From Theobroma cacao (taxonomy: Eukaryota > Streptophyta > Magnoliopsida > Malvales > Malvaceae): a stretch of 64,000 bases of DNA. The DNA lies in assembly GCF_000208745.1 (NCBI RefSeq), contig NC_030859.1, positions 4,049,136 to 4,113,135 on the forward strand, written 5' to 3'. This document shows positions 53,050-64,000 of the stretch, in pieces (position 1 is the stretch's first letter; the number at the start of each line of letters is the position of its first letter). The translations under genes were made by a program, and so were the position numbers. A model generated the notes under the pieces. That model saw only the letters and a list, made by a program, of their open reading frames with translations, made no database searches and was not told where the DNA came from.

Positions 53050-53465
53050 TTTAAAAAAGTCACTAAAATATTTTAAAAAATTGAAATAAATTCTTAATTT
53101 CTCTAATCTCTATAATTATATTTTTGATGATATAAACTTATGACTAATAGTTAATTAACTACTATTAGTTAAAACATCACTTGTCGTTTAATGCTCACAT
53201 GATGCTTGCATGAAGAGTGAAACTGCTATATGATTATGTTATCATGCTATATCAACATGTCACATGTCACTTTTTAATATGACATGTCAATATATTATAT
53301 CAATATCATGTGATATAAAATGATCAATTGATATAAAATGATCAATGACAATTTGATTAAAAATAGTTAATCAACTGTTAGTTATAAAAATTTATATGGT
53401 TTAAAATAAAAATATAAATATTCGATTGAATGTAAATTAAAAAAATAAAAACTTATTTACGAGAA
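53050..53465. mobile_element. Foldback MULE-like element, copy E (degenerate)
   Basis: About 415 bp with both arms and the family core (ctatatgattatgttatc), in the orientation of copy A. Ends are eroded and no target-site duplication is seen. A short internal duplication of gatataaaatgatcaa is present near 53310-53340. Confidence 0.6.
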
Positions 53466-54445
53466 ACATTGCCAGTATGATGAAACCAAGAAAATTAATG
53501 AAAAAAAAAAAAAACTAGGTTGAATTCTGGAATTGGTCCCTAAATTATCTTGCAATAAAAAACAATTAATAAGTCTACCAACTTTAAAGCATTAGAACTA
53601 TTCACGTGGGCACTTAATTATTATGTTCTAAATTCAAGACTTTAAAATAAAACATATATATTTTACTGTATTCAAATTGAAATTTGTTATTCAAATCTCA
53701 CCCAGTGTACAAACTCTAATTAAACGAAATTATCTTTTTCTATTAAAAATGATTTGAAATATAAAAAAATAATTAAATAAACTAAGAAGGGCAAGATAGG
53801 AATTTTATTCATTGATGAAAACAACTAATGTTAGAAATTACACGCCATCATTTTGTTAAAGGGTAGACATCTAAATTTTATAAACTATGTATTGTTAATT
53901 AATTATTTAGCAGAAAATATCTATTGATAATTCTTTTTTTATTTTAAGAAAAGATGCTTACTCAAACTTGACTTTTCGTATAAGGAATACCGAAAAACTT
54001 ATTTGACTGTCTAAATCTGAACTGACCTGATTTAATCAGAAAAAATTAATGACCTCAATATATTTAATCCGAACTCGAAAAAATTTTTAATATGAATGGA
54101 TCGAATTTGAAATCACTCAAATACAAAATGATTTAAACTAGAATTATATGAAAAATAAATCAAAATAATTTAAATCTGAATAATTTATTTAAATTCAATT
54201 TAATTTAATTTTTAAAAAAATTAATAATTTAAATATAAAATAACTCAAACTCAAAACAACCTTAATAAAAAAATATCTTAAATTAACCTAAAAGGATCCG
54301 CTGTGAAAGGAGACACTCACCTACCACCTTAAAGAATCGAGGAAAAAGAGGATATCCTTGTCATAGACTTGTGTCAATGTCATTGACTTAACCTTTCATG
54401 ACATGATACATTTACTCTTAATTTCATTACAATGCCTTTTAATTT
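53466..54445. other. Gene-free AT-rich spacer with decayed repeat words
   Basis: No gene. From about 53.99 to 54.29 kb there are many diverged words such as aactcgaaaaaa and tgaatggatcgaat, similar in texture to 17.83-18.3 kb and 62.88-63.3 kb, suggesting old dispersed repeats. Confidence 0.45.
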
Positions 54446-54966
54446 GGTATAATATCTTAAAAAGAGTTTTTAAATTATTTAAAAATTTTAAATAAGTATT
54501 TATATGTTTATTGTCCTCAATCAAATTTTTGAATTTTTGTTTTTAATTAAATAAGTTTTTATATTTTTATTTTAAATCGAATGAGTTTTTATAACTAACG
54601 ATTGATTTAATCAAAATTCTATTTATTATTTTATGTCATGTGACGTTCACGTGATATACTAACATATCATAATTGATAATGATATAACATATTGATAAAT
54701 CATAATAGATAATAACATCACATATTAATTTGACATGATAATATAAGCATGTGGCATTTCTCACTCTTTACATCAACATCATTTCAGTGTCATTTTGATA
54801 TAAAATAATAATTAATATTGTCACTAATGATAATTAGTCAATCAATAATTATAATTATAATGGTTTATTTGATTTAAAATAAAAAAATTTTGATTAAACG
54901 TAATAAAATAATAAAAACTTATTTGAATTTTTGTAAATAGTTTAACGGTTTTTTTAGCATTATGAC
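54446..54966. mobile_element. Foldback MULE-like element, copy F
   Basis: 521 bp, among the best-preserved copies. Termini are ggtATAATatc and gcATTATgac; the flanking 9-bp direct repeat ttttaattt is perfect at 54437-54445 and 54967-54975 (ten bases if the preceding c is counted). Long inverted arms and the family core are present, the core being reversed relative to copy A as in copy B. No coding capacity. The 9-bp duplication supports transposition by a Mutator-type mechanism. Confidence 0.82.
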
Positions 54967-55532
54967 TTTTAATTTATAAAATTTGGAGCATATAAATTGT
55001 GTTGTTTTAGTATAATGTAGAAGTAAAGAATTATATCCTGCACTGAATAATATTAAAATAAATTATTGATAAAAGTATATGAATTCGAAGTCATTTATGT
55101 CAACACAAAAACCATATATCTTATAAATTAAGCCAAATTATTGTTGGTGGAGTACTGTGAACTGAGGTAACAAAATTTCAAGCAGCAGCTTCAAATTCCA
55201 GCCCTCCAACTTTAAATAACATTTAAAGAACTATGTTTGAATTTCTTAACTTACCTGAAATTGTGCCTGAAAAGAAGAGTAGATTCAATTTTTTGGTAAT
55301 AATTAACCTCATTTTAACAATTAAAGGCTTGGCACACTAGTTATTACCTCTTCTTAGGAGATTTATTCAAGGTCTGAATCTTCTTTCTTTCTTGAACCTC
55401 CTGGTATGTACTAGCAGAGATATAGATTTTTGGATGAAATAGTTAAAGAAATAGGTTAAAGAATCAATAAATAATACATTCGTGCCAAATTTATACTTGA
55501 AAGAAGCATATACTTGCGATATTGAGAAAAAA

Positions 55533-55765
55533 AATATAATATCTAAATAAGTTTATAAATTATTAAAAAATAAATAAATAAATTATTATTATTTTATTAT
55601 TTTTAAGTAAATTTTTATATTTATATTTTGAGTCAAATAAATTTTATGGCTAACATTTGACTAAATGTTATTAATCAAACACTACTTATCATTTCATGCC
55701 ACATGAATTGATGTAATATGTTGATATATTATAATAGATAGTAATCATGTAATTTATTCACCGTC
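55533..55765. mobile_element. Foldback MULE-like element, half copy G
   Basis: Only the left arm and part of the core are present (aatATAATatctaaataag through tgatatattataatagata). The right arm is missing, so this is a truncated copy or a deletion product. Confidence 0.55.
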
Positions 55766-57540
55766 CACCTAAAACCTAATAGAATGAATTCCTCATGTAT
55801 TTACAAGGAAGGGAGAATGATATTTTTTAAAAAGAGAAGATAAATGAAAAATGCTTTATCCGCAAATCAACATATATATATTTTTTGTTAAATCATGAAA
55901 TAATTTTTATTTTATAAAAAATTTTTCTTTACAAACAAAAAAAAATTGAATTTTTTTTTCAATAACCTTTCAATATTATAAAAGGTTCCCCACCCTCGTG
56001 GTAGGTAACAAGGTGAGATCCCTTTAATTGTATGAGTGAGATTCGATTACCAAAGATTGCTCTCAGATTTCTGTGCAATATTATAAAAAGAAAAAGAAAA
56101 ATCATTTTCATCTGGTTTACTTTTAACTACAAGAAAAAGTCATTTTCATCTCGTTTACTTTTAATTACAAAGCTTTAATTGGAAAATTCATATGGTTCCA
56201 CAGAAAGGAGTAAAGAGAGGAGAGTGTGTGAAGAACGAAGTGGTAGACTTTTAGTAATGAAGTGACAAAATGCCCAACTAAATCATTTAATTTGTCAATG
56301 AAGTATTCATCTTATATTAAATAATTTTCAAGGAGTAGTTGATTAGTTAGTATATATATATATAAAAGTTTGGATAGAAATCCTCAATTCAAACTAATAG
56401 CATTTTCCACTTATAAATTGACATTATTAACCTTTTAATTATAGCATGTCATGCTCAGTTTAATGTGTAAAATCCTTTTCATGAAATGGCCTGGTTTTGT
56501 CCCAGAAATCTTCCCAATTCAATGTTTAATACCCCACCCATGATCAATTGAAGGGACACAGAAAAAGAAACTCTGCCCCATTTCTCATGGAAGATAGCAA
56601 CCGATTTCAATGCGCAAATTTCCAACCCCCACATTGCATTGAATAAATGATGCAGTTAGTAGTCTCACAGGCTTTCCAAGTACAGAATTTGCTACCAAAT
56701 TGCGACGCTCAAGGAGACTTTCCAAATCCGAATTTGGCTTAGTTGCCAGAAGATTCTGTCAAGTTTGTAAGACAGATTGGTTACCAGGATCCATTGTTTT
56801 CCTAGCATGTTCAAAACTTGCTTGGTGGTTGAAACTTGGAGTCAGCTACAGGTAAACCAACATCCCCTAAACCCCATCCCTCCTTTCCCAGGATTCTTCT
56901 ATCCACCAACATAGAGACAATCAATTGGTAGGTTTATTATGCTATGCTTTATCCTAGAAAAAGCACAATCCAGATTTAGAGTTATATTGGGCTTTGGGTA
57001 TAGTTGCAATTAATTGTTGTCGGATAGGCTTTGGATGGGACAGTGCTTTGATTCCTTCTGTGGTAAATTCAGCTAACTGAATGCGTAGTTCCTAGTACCT
57101 TCTTCAGAGTCTTGAGAATTTAATAGAGCTTGCTGGGACGTGCAAGACTTTGTCTTTCATGCTTTGCCTGGGGAAAATGGTTCAGTTCCATCAAACATGA
57201 AGCTTTAGACCCTGCAAAACAAAAATAACCTTATGCTCATTTCCATCAGGATTGTTTTCAGGAATATTCGCCCATCCGAATTTCCTTTTCCTCTTTCATT
57301 TGACCTTTTTCTCCCTCTTTTGGAGACATGGGAATTTATAGAACTTAACCACAGAACTGAAACTTCAGAAAAGTTGATGAATACGTATGTTAGGCTTCAT
57401 TTGGTCTCAAAAATAGTGGAACCCTATGTAGCAAGCTTCTTCATCTTTTGCTGTTTCACCATCAAATTAGGCAAAGAGTACACAATTAAACATTATATAC
57501 GGTTATCCATCCCAGATGAAAGACCTAATAAAAGCATAGA
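55766..57540. other. Spacer downstream of OST1
   Basis: No gene is supported. The part from about 56.5 to 57.2 kb is less AT-rich, and one plus-strand frame stays open for about 60 codons (56680-56850) up to a GT. No family is recognised and no continuation exon is found. It may be a decayed gene fragment. Confidence 0.45.
56102..56172. repeat. Two-unit tandem duplication, period 38
   Basis: tcattttcatct followed by gtttacttttaa recurs after 38 bases with only a few changes. It is a recent local duplication in spacer DNA. Confidence 0.75.
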
Positions 57541-57917
57541 TGTCAAATGGTACTAAGAACTAAGCCCACCATCGAATCTAATAAAATTTTAAGAAACAGC
57601 AACTCCGACGTGTAACCCACCACAGCACTTTGGATATCACCACGAAGATAAATGTCAGAAAAATAAAACATGTAGCTCACTGTTGAAACAATTCTGTGTC
57701 ATTGTATAACAAGAGTTACAACAACAAAACTTTAAAATGGCAAAACTATTTTCGTTGGAGAAAATGTTCAGAATTTTAGTACACAGAATAGTTACTAACA
57801 ATGTCCTAGCTCCAGAGTTGGTGTGTGTTCTAACCAAGGTAAAGTGGGATCACTGCAAGCTATAGAGTGACAGTTTGGAACTATCTGCTAATTTACCTTC
57901 AAGAATCCCACAATCTT

Positions 57918-60900
57918 TCACTTACGTATGGAAAGATCAATGTGTAGGTAAGCTATGCAAGCAACGAAAAACAAGAAGAATGCTGAGGCCAACATCAGAG
58001 GCTCTGCAAGCATGAATATTGGCTTGAAGGTATAATAAACCTGCCAAGAAGGGTAAATGAAAAGACATGAGATTGAAGAACATTGTGTTCCAGTAACAAC
58101 AATGGACAGGTTTTATATTATTATTCATTATAGCAAGAAGAAAGATAACATGTTTAAGATATTACAGGTGACAGAACTGATCAAATATGAACATGAAGGC
58201 TTGTTTACAGAAGGAACCACAAGGTCCACATCATAGTGGTTAGCATACCAGGTTTGACCAAGTTTTTAAACTCAAACAGTCCAAAAACAGACACATTAAA
58301 GAGCATGAGTCTCCTACTCACAGCTCTAATCGACCAAACCAGTCCAAATGTAATAATTGAGGTTATAATTTAATAAGGACAAATAGGGCATCTTCCCAGG
58401 TTTAGCGAGCACATGTACATCAGGTAATGAATTAAACAAAGCACAAGCAACACAAGTGATTTTTTCCATCAAAAACAATCTCTAGCATATTGCTGTTATC
58501 CTAGGACTTCAGTCCATATCTTAAGATAAATTGATATAGAGTCTAAAAAGTAGCTATAAATAAAATTAAGTGGCATTCTCAATTGTATGCCTCCTCATGT
58601 TCTACATGTTCTCCAGCAATAGTTCGCTTAATTAGGGCAGAACAGAACAGCCTGCAGAAAGCACTTTCATATGTGTTTCAATCATGGTACTCCATCCACT
58701 AATGTTTATAATATCCTAAAGTGATAGAATCATTATGGACAAAAACAAAATTGATACCAATGCAGAAACACATAATACAAGAAGAAAAGTTGACAAGTTA
58801 CCTGGAAATGAGAATTGTGCCCAGGAACGACATTTTTCTTTTCCAAGACCACTACAGTCCTCCCCACAACATCAAGGTAAGAATATTTGGTCTGCAAGAT
58901 TCAAATGTAACAAATCTCAGTTGACACAGAAGACAAAATCTTGATGAACTACATGCATAAAAGCAAAGCATTCACATTGCAGGAGAACAGTTTTCAATGC
59001 ACTGCCTCAAAGCAATCCAGTAATTTTATTAAAGAAAATAATGATATCATCTGAAGTTTGGGCATTGCCTCTCTGTTAATGGGCACAAAGAATGTATATG
59101 CAACACCCACTGTCTCTATACATGTACTAAATTATATGAGAACAAGCAAGAGAAAGAGATATATTATTATATTGGGAATAATTACCTCAAGATGCTGGTC
59201 CACGGGGAACGGAACAACAGCAGAAGGGTCTTTTGATCCCTCTGGTAGCACAACCTGAAGCATACATATTAATTCCAGTCATAGTTGAATTATATTTCAC
59301 CATTTAGGACAAAAGATTAAAGCAACAAATATAGAGCAATTATGTTTTAACAATATGAATGCAAAATCATTATACTAAACCTACTTTGATGGTTAACTTG
59401 TCTACCACTGTCTCCATAAGGGGGCATCCAAAGGTAAAATTGACGTAACGTCTGTCTTCAGATGACTCAAAAAGAAAGTCTTGCAATGGTAGCCCATAAC
59501 CAATGACAAAAGTTGCTTTCCAACCTCCAAATAAAGGATATCGTGGTTCAATTTCCAGCTCTGACTGTAAAAGCATTAATTTAGTCAACATACATGAAAG
59601 CAAAAACTATGAGAATGAGGCATATGAAAAAGCATTAATAAAACCTTTCCTATTATGTTGACCTTTGCATCAACTGGAAACATGATAAATGCTGCACTAA
59701 GATGTAAATGCATAATAAAAAACTGAGTACCGAGCCAGGAAAACGAAAACAACTTGCATTTTAATACACAAGATTTGATAGACTTCTTGCCATTCTAAAT
59801 GCATACTATTCTACAAGGAATCAATGGGGAAATGGAATAATGCCCATCTTTGCAAAATATCACGTTTCCAATTTATTTCAAATGGAAAATCACACGCCAT
59901 CAAGGAGAATTACAAATACAAGCGTTTCAAACATTTCCTTGGTTACACATTCAACAAACTGGAATAAAAATGTATTATTTTTACAAGTAACTCATAAATC
60001 ACAAATTCTAACATTCACAATGCAAGTGATTTGATTGTAAAAAACAATATTTTGCTGCTAGAAAGAGAGAGAATAGAAGAGAAACACATTGGAATACCTT
60101 CCGAGAATCTGTACGCAGGTGTGATGATGAGATGTTTCCTATTTCATCCCGGTAGTAGACAGAATGAACCCTAGGTGGTAGTCTTGCCAGAAGGTATCTG
60201 AATGAGGATACACCATTAAAAGATGGCTTTGATTGGTAATCAACCCTGCGAATGGTACACAACAGAAAATGAATATACAAATAAATCTTAAAAAATGAAA
60301 AAAAAAATTCTTGTTTTCTTGATGAACTTTCAAGCTGCATCATAGCAGCAGTAGCTACTGTACCTTGAAAATACACCTTTGTGTCGAGCACCGGCATGAA
60401 CCAACTTGTACTGCTCTGTGACCTGAAGGTTGCCCCAATGAGATATTTCAACTTCCCGAACAAGCTCCTCAACAACAGCAAATGGGCTATTATTCTCAAA
60501 ATGTACAAGAATTGCAGAAAAAGAGTATGGAGTATGATCCTCATATGGCCCATACTTTATTTCAGTGCCTGCACGGTTTGTTGGTTCCACCCTTGTGAAC
60601 GAGTCCACCTTAGTACTTGGTGTCTTAATAAAAGTTGTTTGTTGCTTAATATGATATGGTGACAATACCAAAGCACTATCACGATAATATACTAACTGAG
60701 ATTCTGATTGGCCTATCTCCGCTGGAAAAGGTTCTAGGGAGTGTGTCAACATATACAACACTTCTAGTGTTATGCTTTCTGCAGAATTTAAGGGATTAGC
60801 CAAATAAATAGTAAAATATTTAGTGTCATTAGGTGCGTCAGGCAGTTCCGTTGGTTTTACTTCCAGACGGACAAAAGTAGTCTTCTTCCGCTTGCCTTTA

Positions 60901-62126
60901 GTTGCTAATGCTTCAACTGTTGCTAGATGATCAACTTGGCTGGGCGGGAAAGCAAGAACAACTTCTGAAGCAGGCGAACTGCCAGCATTCTCGACCTAAA
61001 AGAGAGCCATACATTAATATTCATATTAAAATACATGCAAAAATTAGATATGTAGAGATTACACAATTCCCCCATATTATCAATGCAAATACTTTAGAGA
61101 TGCCTTGAATTTGTTCGCCTGAATAAACCAATGTAAAATTATAGGCTCCATTTTGATGTTACTTTGGCTAATTACCTTTTTTGCTATTGTACATTTTGCT
61201 TCCCCAAAAATTGCTAAATACAAAAATGCATTTGATTGAAAATGAATAAATACCTAAAATACAACATACATTGAAACATAATTGTTTCATATAAAAGTAA
61301 ATCATGAATTTTGCTATGCAAGAATGTTAAAGCTTTTTAGGTTTAATTCTTCAAAAATATTAGTTTCAATTTTTTGTAACTAAACCCACTATGTTTTTCA
61401 CTTTCCAAAGCAAAAGGTAAGTAGGAGAAGTGCAACCAAACAAAGCCTCAGATAAATTGGCAAGCTCTAAATGGATCTACATGATAACTCGGGAGGCATA
61501 AAAAGGAATTGAATTAAAAAAATCTGTACATCTTATAGGAAAAAAAATACTAAAAATTCAGGTAAATGTGAAAACCAAGTTTCAAACTCGAATATAAAAC
61601 CTCATCCTATACATATATATATATCAATAAATTTGCAGTATTAAGAAAGAAATTACCTTCAAAGTCAAGTAAACTTTAACAATGTGTGAACTCAAGTCAA
61701 TCTGCATCAACCAAAAAATATATTTTTTAAAAAATGAATCAAACAAGAAGCAAAAAAATGAAAAATTGCAAATAAATAAGATAGAAAAAACCAAAATCAA
61801 TCAAAATACTGAGATCAAGCATAAATATTACAAATTTTTACAATTGAAGCTTATAAAATATATAAATAATAAAAACTCCTACTTGAAATGATTTCCTTAA
61901 CCAAAAAGACTAAAATTAACGAATCACATATCATAGTTTCGACAATTTCGAATAGATGTAAGATTAAAGAAAATGAAAAAAAGTACAAAAACAAAGGTTT
62001 GGCGCTTACTCTACGCTCGGCGTTGGAGATTAGGAGGTCATGTAGAGCAGAGGATCTGGAGAGGAAGAATAGCAGAGAGAAGAGTGTGAGAGCTAGGGCT
62101 TCTCTAGCTCTGATCGGACCCTCCAT
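57918..62126 (-). CDS. OST1: Ribophorin I, oligosaccharyltransferase subunit 1 (OST1)
   Basis: Subunit of the ER oligosaccharyltransferase that transfers the dolichol-linked glycan to Asn of nascent proteins; ribophorin I is thought to deliver substrates to the catalytic STT3. Eight coding exons: 62126-62010, 61701-61657, 60995-60364, 60245-60098, 59564-59385, 59254-59186, 58891-58802, 58040-57918. All are GT-AG and in frame, giving 467 aa, near the plant 464-residue form. A signal peptide is seen at about 1-27 (LALTLFSLLFFLS, then RSSA). The luminal part carries family blocks ITLEVLYMLTHSLEPFP, HFENNSPFAVVEELVREVEI, RHKGVFSRVDYQ, LPPRVHSVYYRDEIGNIS, EPRYPLFGGWKATFVIGY, NFTFGCPL and YSYLDVVGRTVVVLEK. 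A C-terminal membrane helix spans about 436-459, followed by the short cytosolic tail HIDLSIRK. The ATG at 62126 is the first in its frame and gives a proper signal peptide. No missing residues or breaks are seen. Confidence 0.96.
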
Positions 62127-62243
62127 TGCAGTTGACGAGAGAGTGAAAAGACTGGCTTTCTGCCAAGGTCGAGGACTAAGGAGAAACAGAAGGGAAGAGA
62201 GCAAGAGAGAGAGAGAAGGTTGGTTGGGTCCGGTCAACTCTTT

Positions 62244-62286
62244 TGGGCTTTCCAACTATTGGGCTAGCCTTTTTTTCTTTTGGGCT
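62244..62286 (-). promoter_or_regulatory. Three site II (TGGGCT) motifs upstream of OST1
   Basis: TGGGCT occurs on the plus strand at 62244-62249, 62260-62265 and 62281-62286, spaced 16 and 21 bases, about 120-160 bases upstream of the OST1 start codon. Site II elements (TGGGCC/T) bind TCP factors and mark promoters of growth-related housekeeping genes, which fits an essential glycosylation subunit. Confidence 0.6.
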
Positions 62287-62289
62287 TTC

Positions 62290-63016
62290 AAATTTTTTTT
62301 ATCAATTTATAATAATATCTCTTTACAATTTCAGGATAATATTAAGAAATTCTATACATAAGATTATTATTTACTGAATAATTATAATCCGACATAATTA
62401 ATAGATAATTTCTTAAGAAATGCCATTTGAATTTTGGATTACGTGGTCACTTAATTTTTTTTAATTTTATTTTCTATAAAGAAGAGTAATATTTACTTTT
62501 GTAATTAAAAATAAAAAATTCTATTTAATATCATTATTGTAAACACTGAAAAGAAAAAAAATTATAGAGAGCTCAAGTGCTAAGTCTTTCTATAAATTAT
62601 TGTGAATTAGTATTATATTATCTTATGTAATTATCTTGTCATTTAAATTGTAAACCTCACATCTCTCTATACGAGTTCTTTTTATTTTCATTTTTTTCCT
62701 AGAAAAAAGACAAATAAAGAGAGCCTAAATTGTTAATTAAAGGCTTGACATTTTAAAAATCAAGAAAGAAAGTTATTTAATAGAAAAAAATAGAAAATAA
62801 AAGAAAAAATAACCTTAAAGAAATTAATCCAATAAGTAACAGTTTGCAAATGGTCGATTTAGTGTTACAATTTCAAAAATCGAAAGAATTAAACTTGCTT
62901 TACGAAAAAAATTGAATCCAATTGAATGAATATGTTTAATCAAATTGATCAAAAACTGAACTATTTCGATTGATCTCACTGTAACAAAAATTTTACAATA
63001 TTTTACTAGTTTTTAA

Positions 63017-63047
<31 letters not shown>

Positions 63048-63261
63048 AATTTTAACACGTTTAAGTAAATTCAAAAATAATTAACAATCCAAAATTATTA
63101 TGAAGTAAAGTAAAAAAAACCGTTACTATATACATATAAATATATATTGAATTTTAATTTGATATGTTCAATTAAGAATTTTTTCAACCCAAAATCGAAC
63201 TAAACACCTCAAAAACCTTCTAATCAAAAAAAAAAATCAAACTCATTTCGATTTATTAATT
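62290..63261. other. Gene-free AT-rich spacer
   Basis: No gene. An (AT)n array lies at 63022-63047, and diverged repeat words (gattcgaaatgat, tcaatcgaact-like) occur from 62.88 kb on. Confidence 0.5.
63022..63047. repeat. (AT)13 microsatellite
   Basis: Twenty-six bases of uninterrupted alternating TA. Confidence 0.9.
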
Positions 63262-63452
63262 TTTTTGGATTCGAAATGATTTTGCTCATCCTACAAACAA
63301 AATCTAAGCAAACAACACTTAGCTTAGAAGTGTAACTTATTTGACTATATTAATTGNTTTTTGGATTCGAAATGATTTTGCTCATCCTACAAACAAAATC
63401 TAAGCAAACAACACTTAGCTTAGAAGTGTAACTTATTTGACTATATTAATTG
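63262..63452. repeat. Perfect 95-bp duplication around a single N
   Basis: 63262-63356 and 63358-63452 are identical and abut the N at 63357 on both sides. This is the same pattern as at 51215 and most likely an assembly join in which overlapping contig ends were not merged. Confidence 0.88.
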
Positions 63453-64000
63453 CTCTCACTACCAAACGTTAAAAAAAAAAAAAAAAATTGACGTAAATAA
63501 TTTAATTAAATAGTAACACAAAAATAACAGCAAGGAACCGATTTTGCTCCCGGATTTTCCCCTTTAGACTCGGGACTTTCTCCATTTTCCCATGTTTCCA
63601 CTTTGCTTTTGTCACACATAAACCAAAAAAATAAAAGGAAAAGAAAAGAAAGGAAAACCCCAAGTTTCTTTTATTGATTATTTTGGTGAGTATCATTCCA
63701 CAAAGAGTTCATTGTTTGGTGTAACGTAGAATATGTTTCTTTGTCTTTCCTTGTGTGTCTTTTTGATGGTGACAAAGGAAACGTTTGGTTTTTAAAGTGA
63801 AGAAAAACATGGCATGCATCATGAGGCTGGGATCTAAATCTGAAGCCTTTCACCTTGATGGCCAAACCTGGTTTGTTTTTCTTAATTTGTTTGTTTCCTT
63901 CTTGCTTTTGCTGTTTCTATGTTATGAAAAGATATGGGTGTTTTCATTTTGATAAAAGCATGTTAAAGTATGATGAATATAGAACATGGGTTATGATGAC
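63453..64000. other. Window end, no gene assigned
   Basis: After a poly-A run the sequence becomes less AT-rich, with T-rich stretches near 63.6-63.9 kb that could belong to a promoter or leader of a gene beyond the window. Nothing firmer can be supported. Confidence 0.4.

Noticed and set aside
58225..58265. tRNA-like words (agtggttagcatacca, ggtttgacc)
   Set aside because: Only a D-arm-like and partial T-arm-like string inside an OST1 intron; no acceptor stem, anticodon arm or B-box spacing can be formed.
62127..62255. In-frame N-terminal extension of OST1
   Set aside because: No ATG upstream in the frame; the extension is a Ser/Leu-rich translation of the CT-rich leader and would bury the signal peptide.
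61888..62361. 157-codon plus-strand open frame
   Set aside because: Runs antisense through OST1 exon 1 and its leader; Arg/Lys-rich composition reflects the CT-rich leader read backwards.
1..64000. CRISPR arrays, operons, prokaryotic insertion sequences, rRNA genes
   Set aside because: None present; spliced plant genes and microsatellites show a eukaryotic nuclear sequence.

Overview
The window is nuclear DNA from a flowering plant, most likely a eudicot (rosid-like). It is strongly AT-rich, has long gene-poor spacers full of microsatellites and small decayed repeats, and carries spliced genes with GT-AG introns. Four protein-coding genes can be read with confidence, all on the minus strand. 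I rebuilt their exons by hand from frame, splice sites and family knowledge; no alignment was run.

Layout: (1) 1-5544, gene-free, with one foldback element and three short dispersed repeats. (2) 5845-8194, a three-exon auxin response factor of the ARF10/ARF16 repressor clade with an intact miR160 target site, plus a probable intron in its 5' leader. (3) 9.2-22.8 kb, gene-free, with a second foldback element and two GC-richer islands. (4) 22857-24316, a two-exon GATA zinc-finger factor most like Arabidopsis GATA8/BME3, whose leader probably reaches about 25.7-25.8 kb across at least one intron. (5) 26-39.8 kb, gene-free, with several islands rich in ACGT (G-box/ABRE) or DRE/CRT cores and a third foldback copy. 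(6) 39869-50209, a 21-exon EDR2-like gene (PH, START and DUF1336 domains, 735 aa). (7) 50.2-57.5 kb, a repeat nest with four foldback copies. (8) 57918-62126, an eight-exon ribophorin I / OST1 gene (467 aa). (9) 62.3-64.0 kb, no gene.

The genes are not a functional cluster. They cover auxin transcription, a GATA regulator, a lipid-binding protein linked to defence and an ER N-glycosylation subunit. The order ARF, GATA, EDR2-like does match my recollection of Arabidopsis At2g28350, At2g28340 and At2g28320, which suggests an old conserved microsyntenic block.

The most distinctive unexplained structure is a family of roughly 0.4-0.53 kb foldback elements with long inverted arms and a shared non-palindromic core. 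Two copies are flanked by perfect 9-bp target-site duplications, pointing to a non-autonomous Mutator-like (MULE) family. Two single-N positions (51215 and 63357) sit between perfect 70-bp and 95-bp duplications and look like uncollapsed contig overlaps. I found no evidence of a novel multi-gene system.
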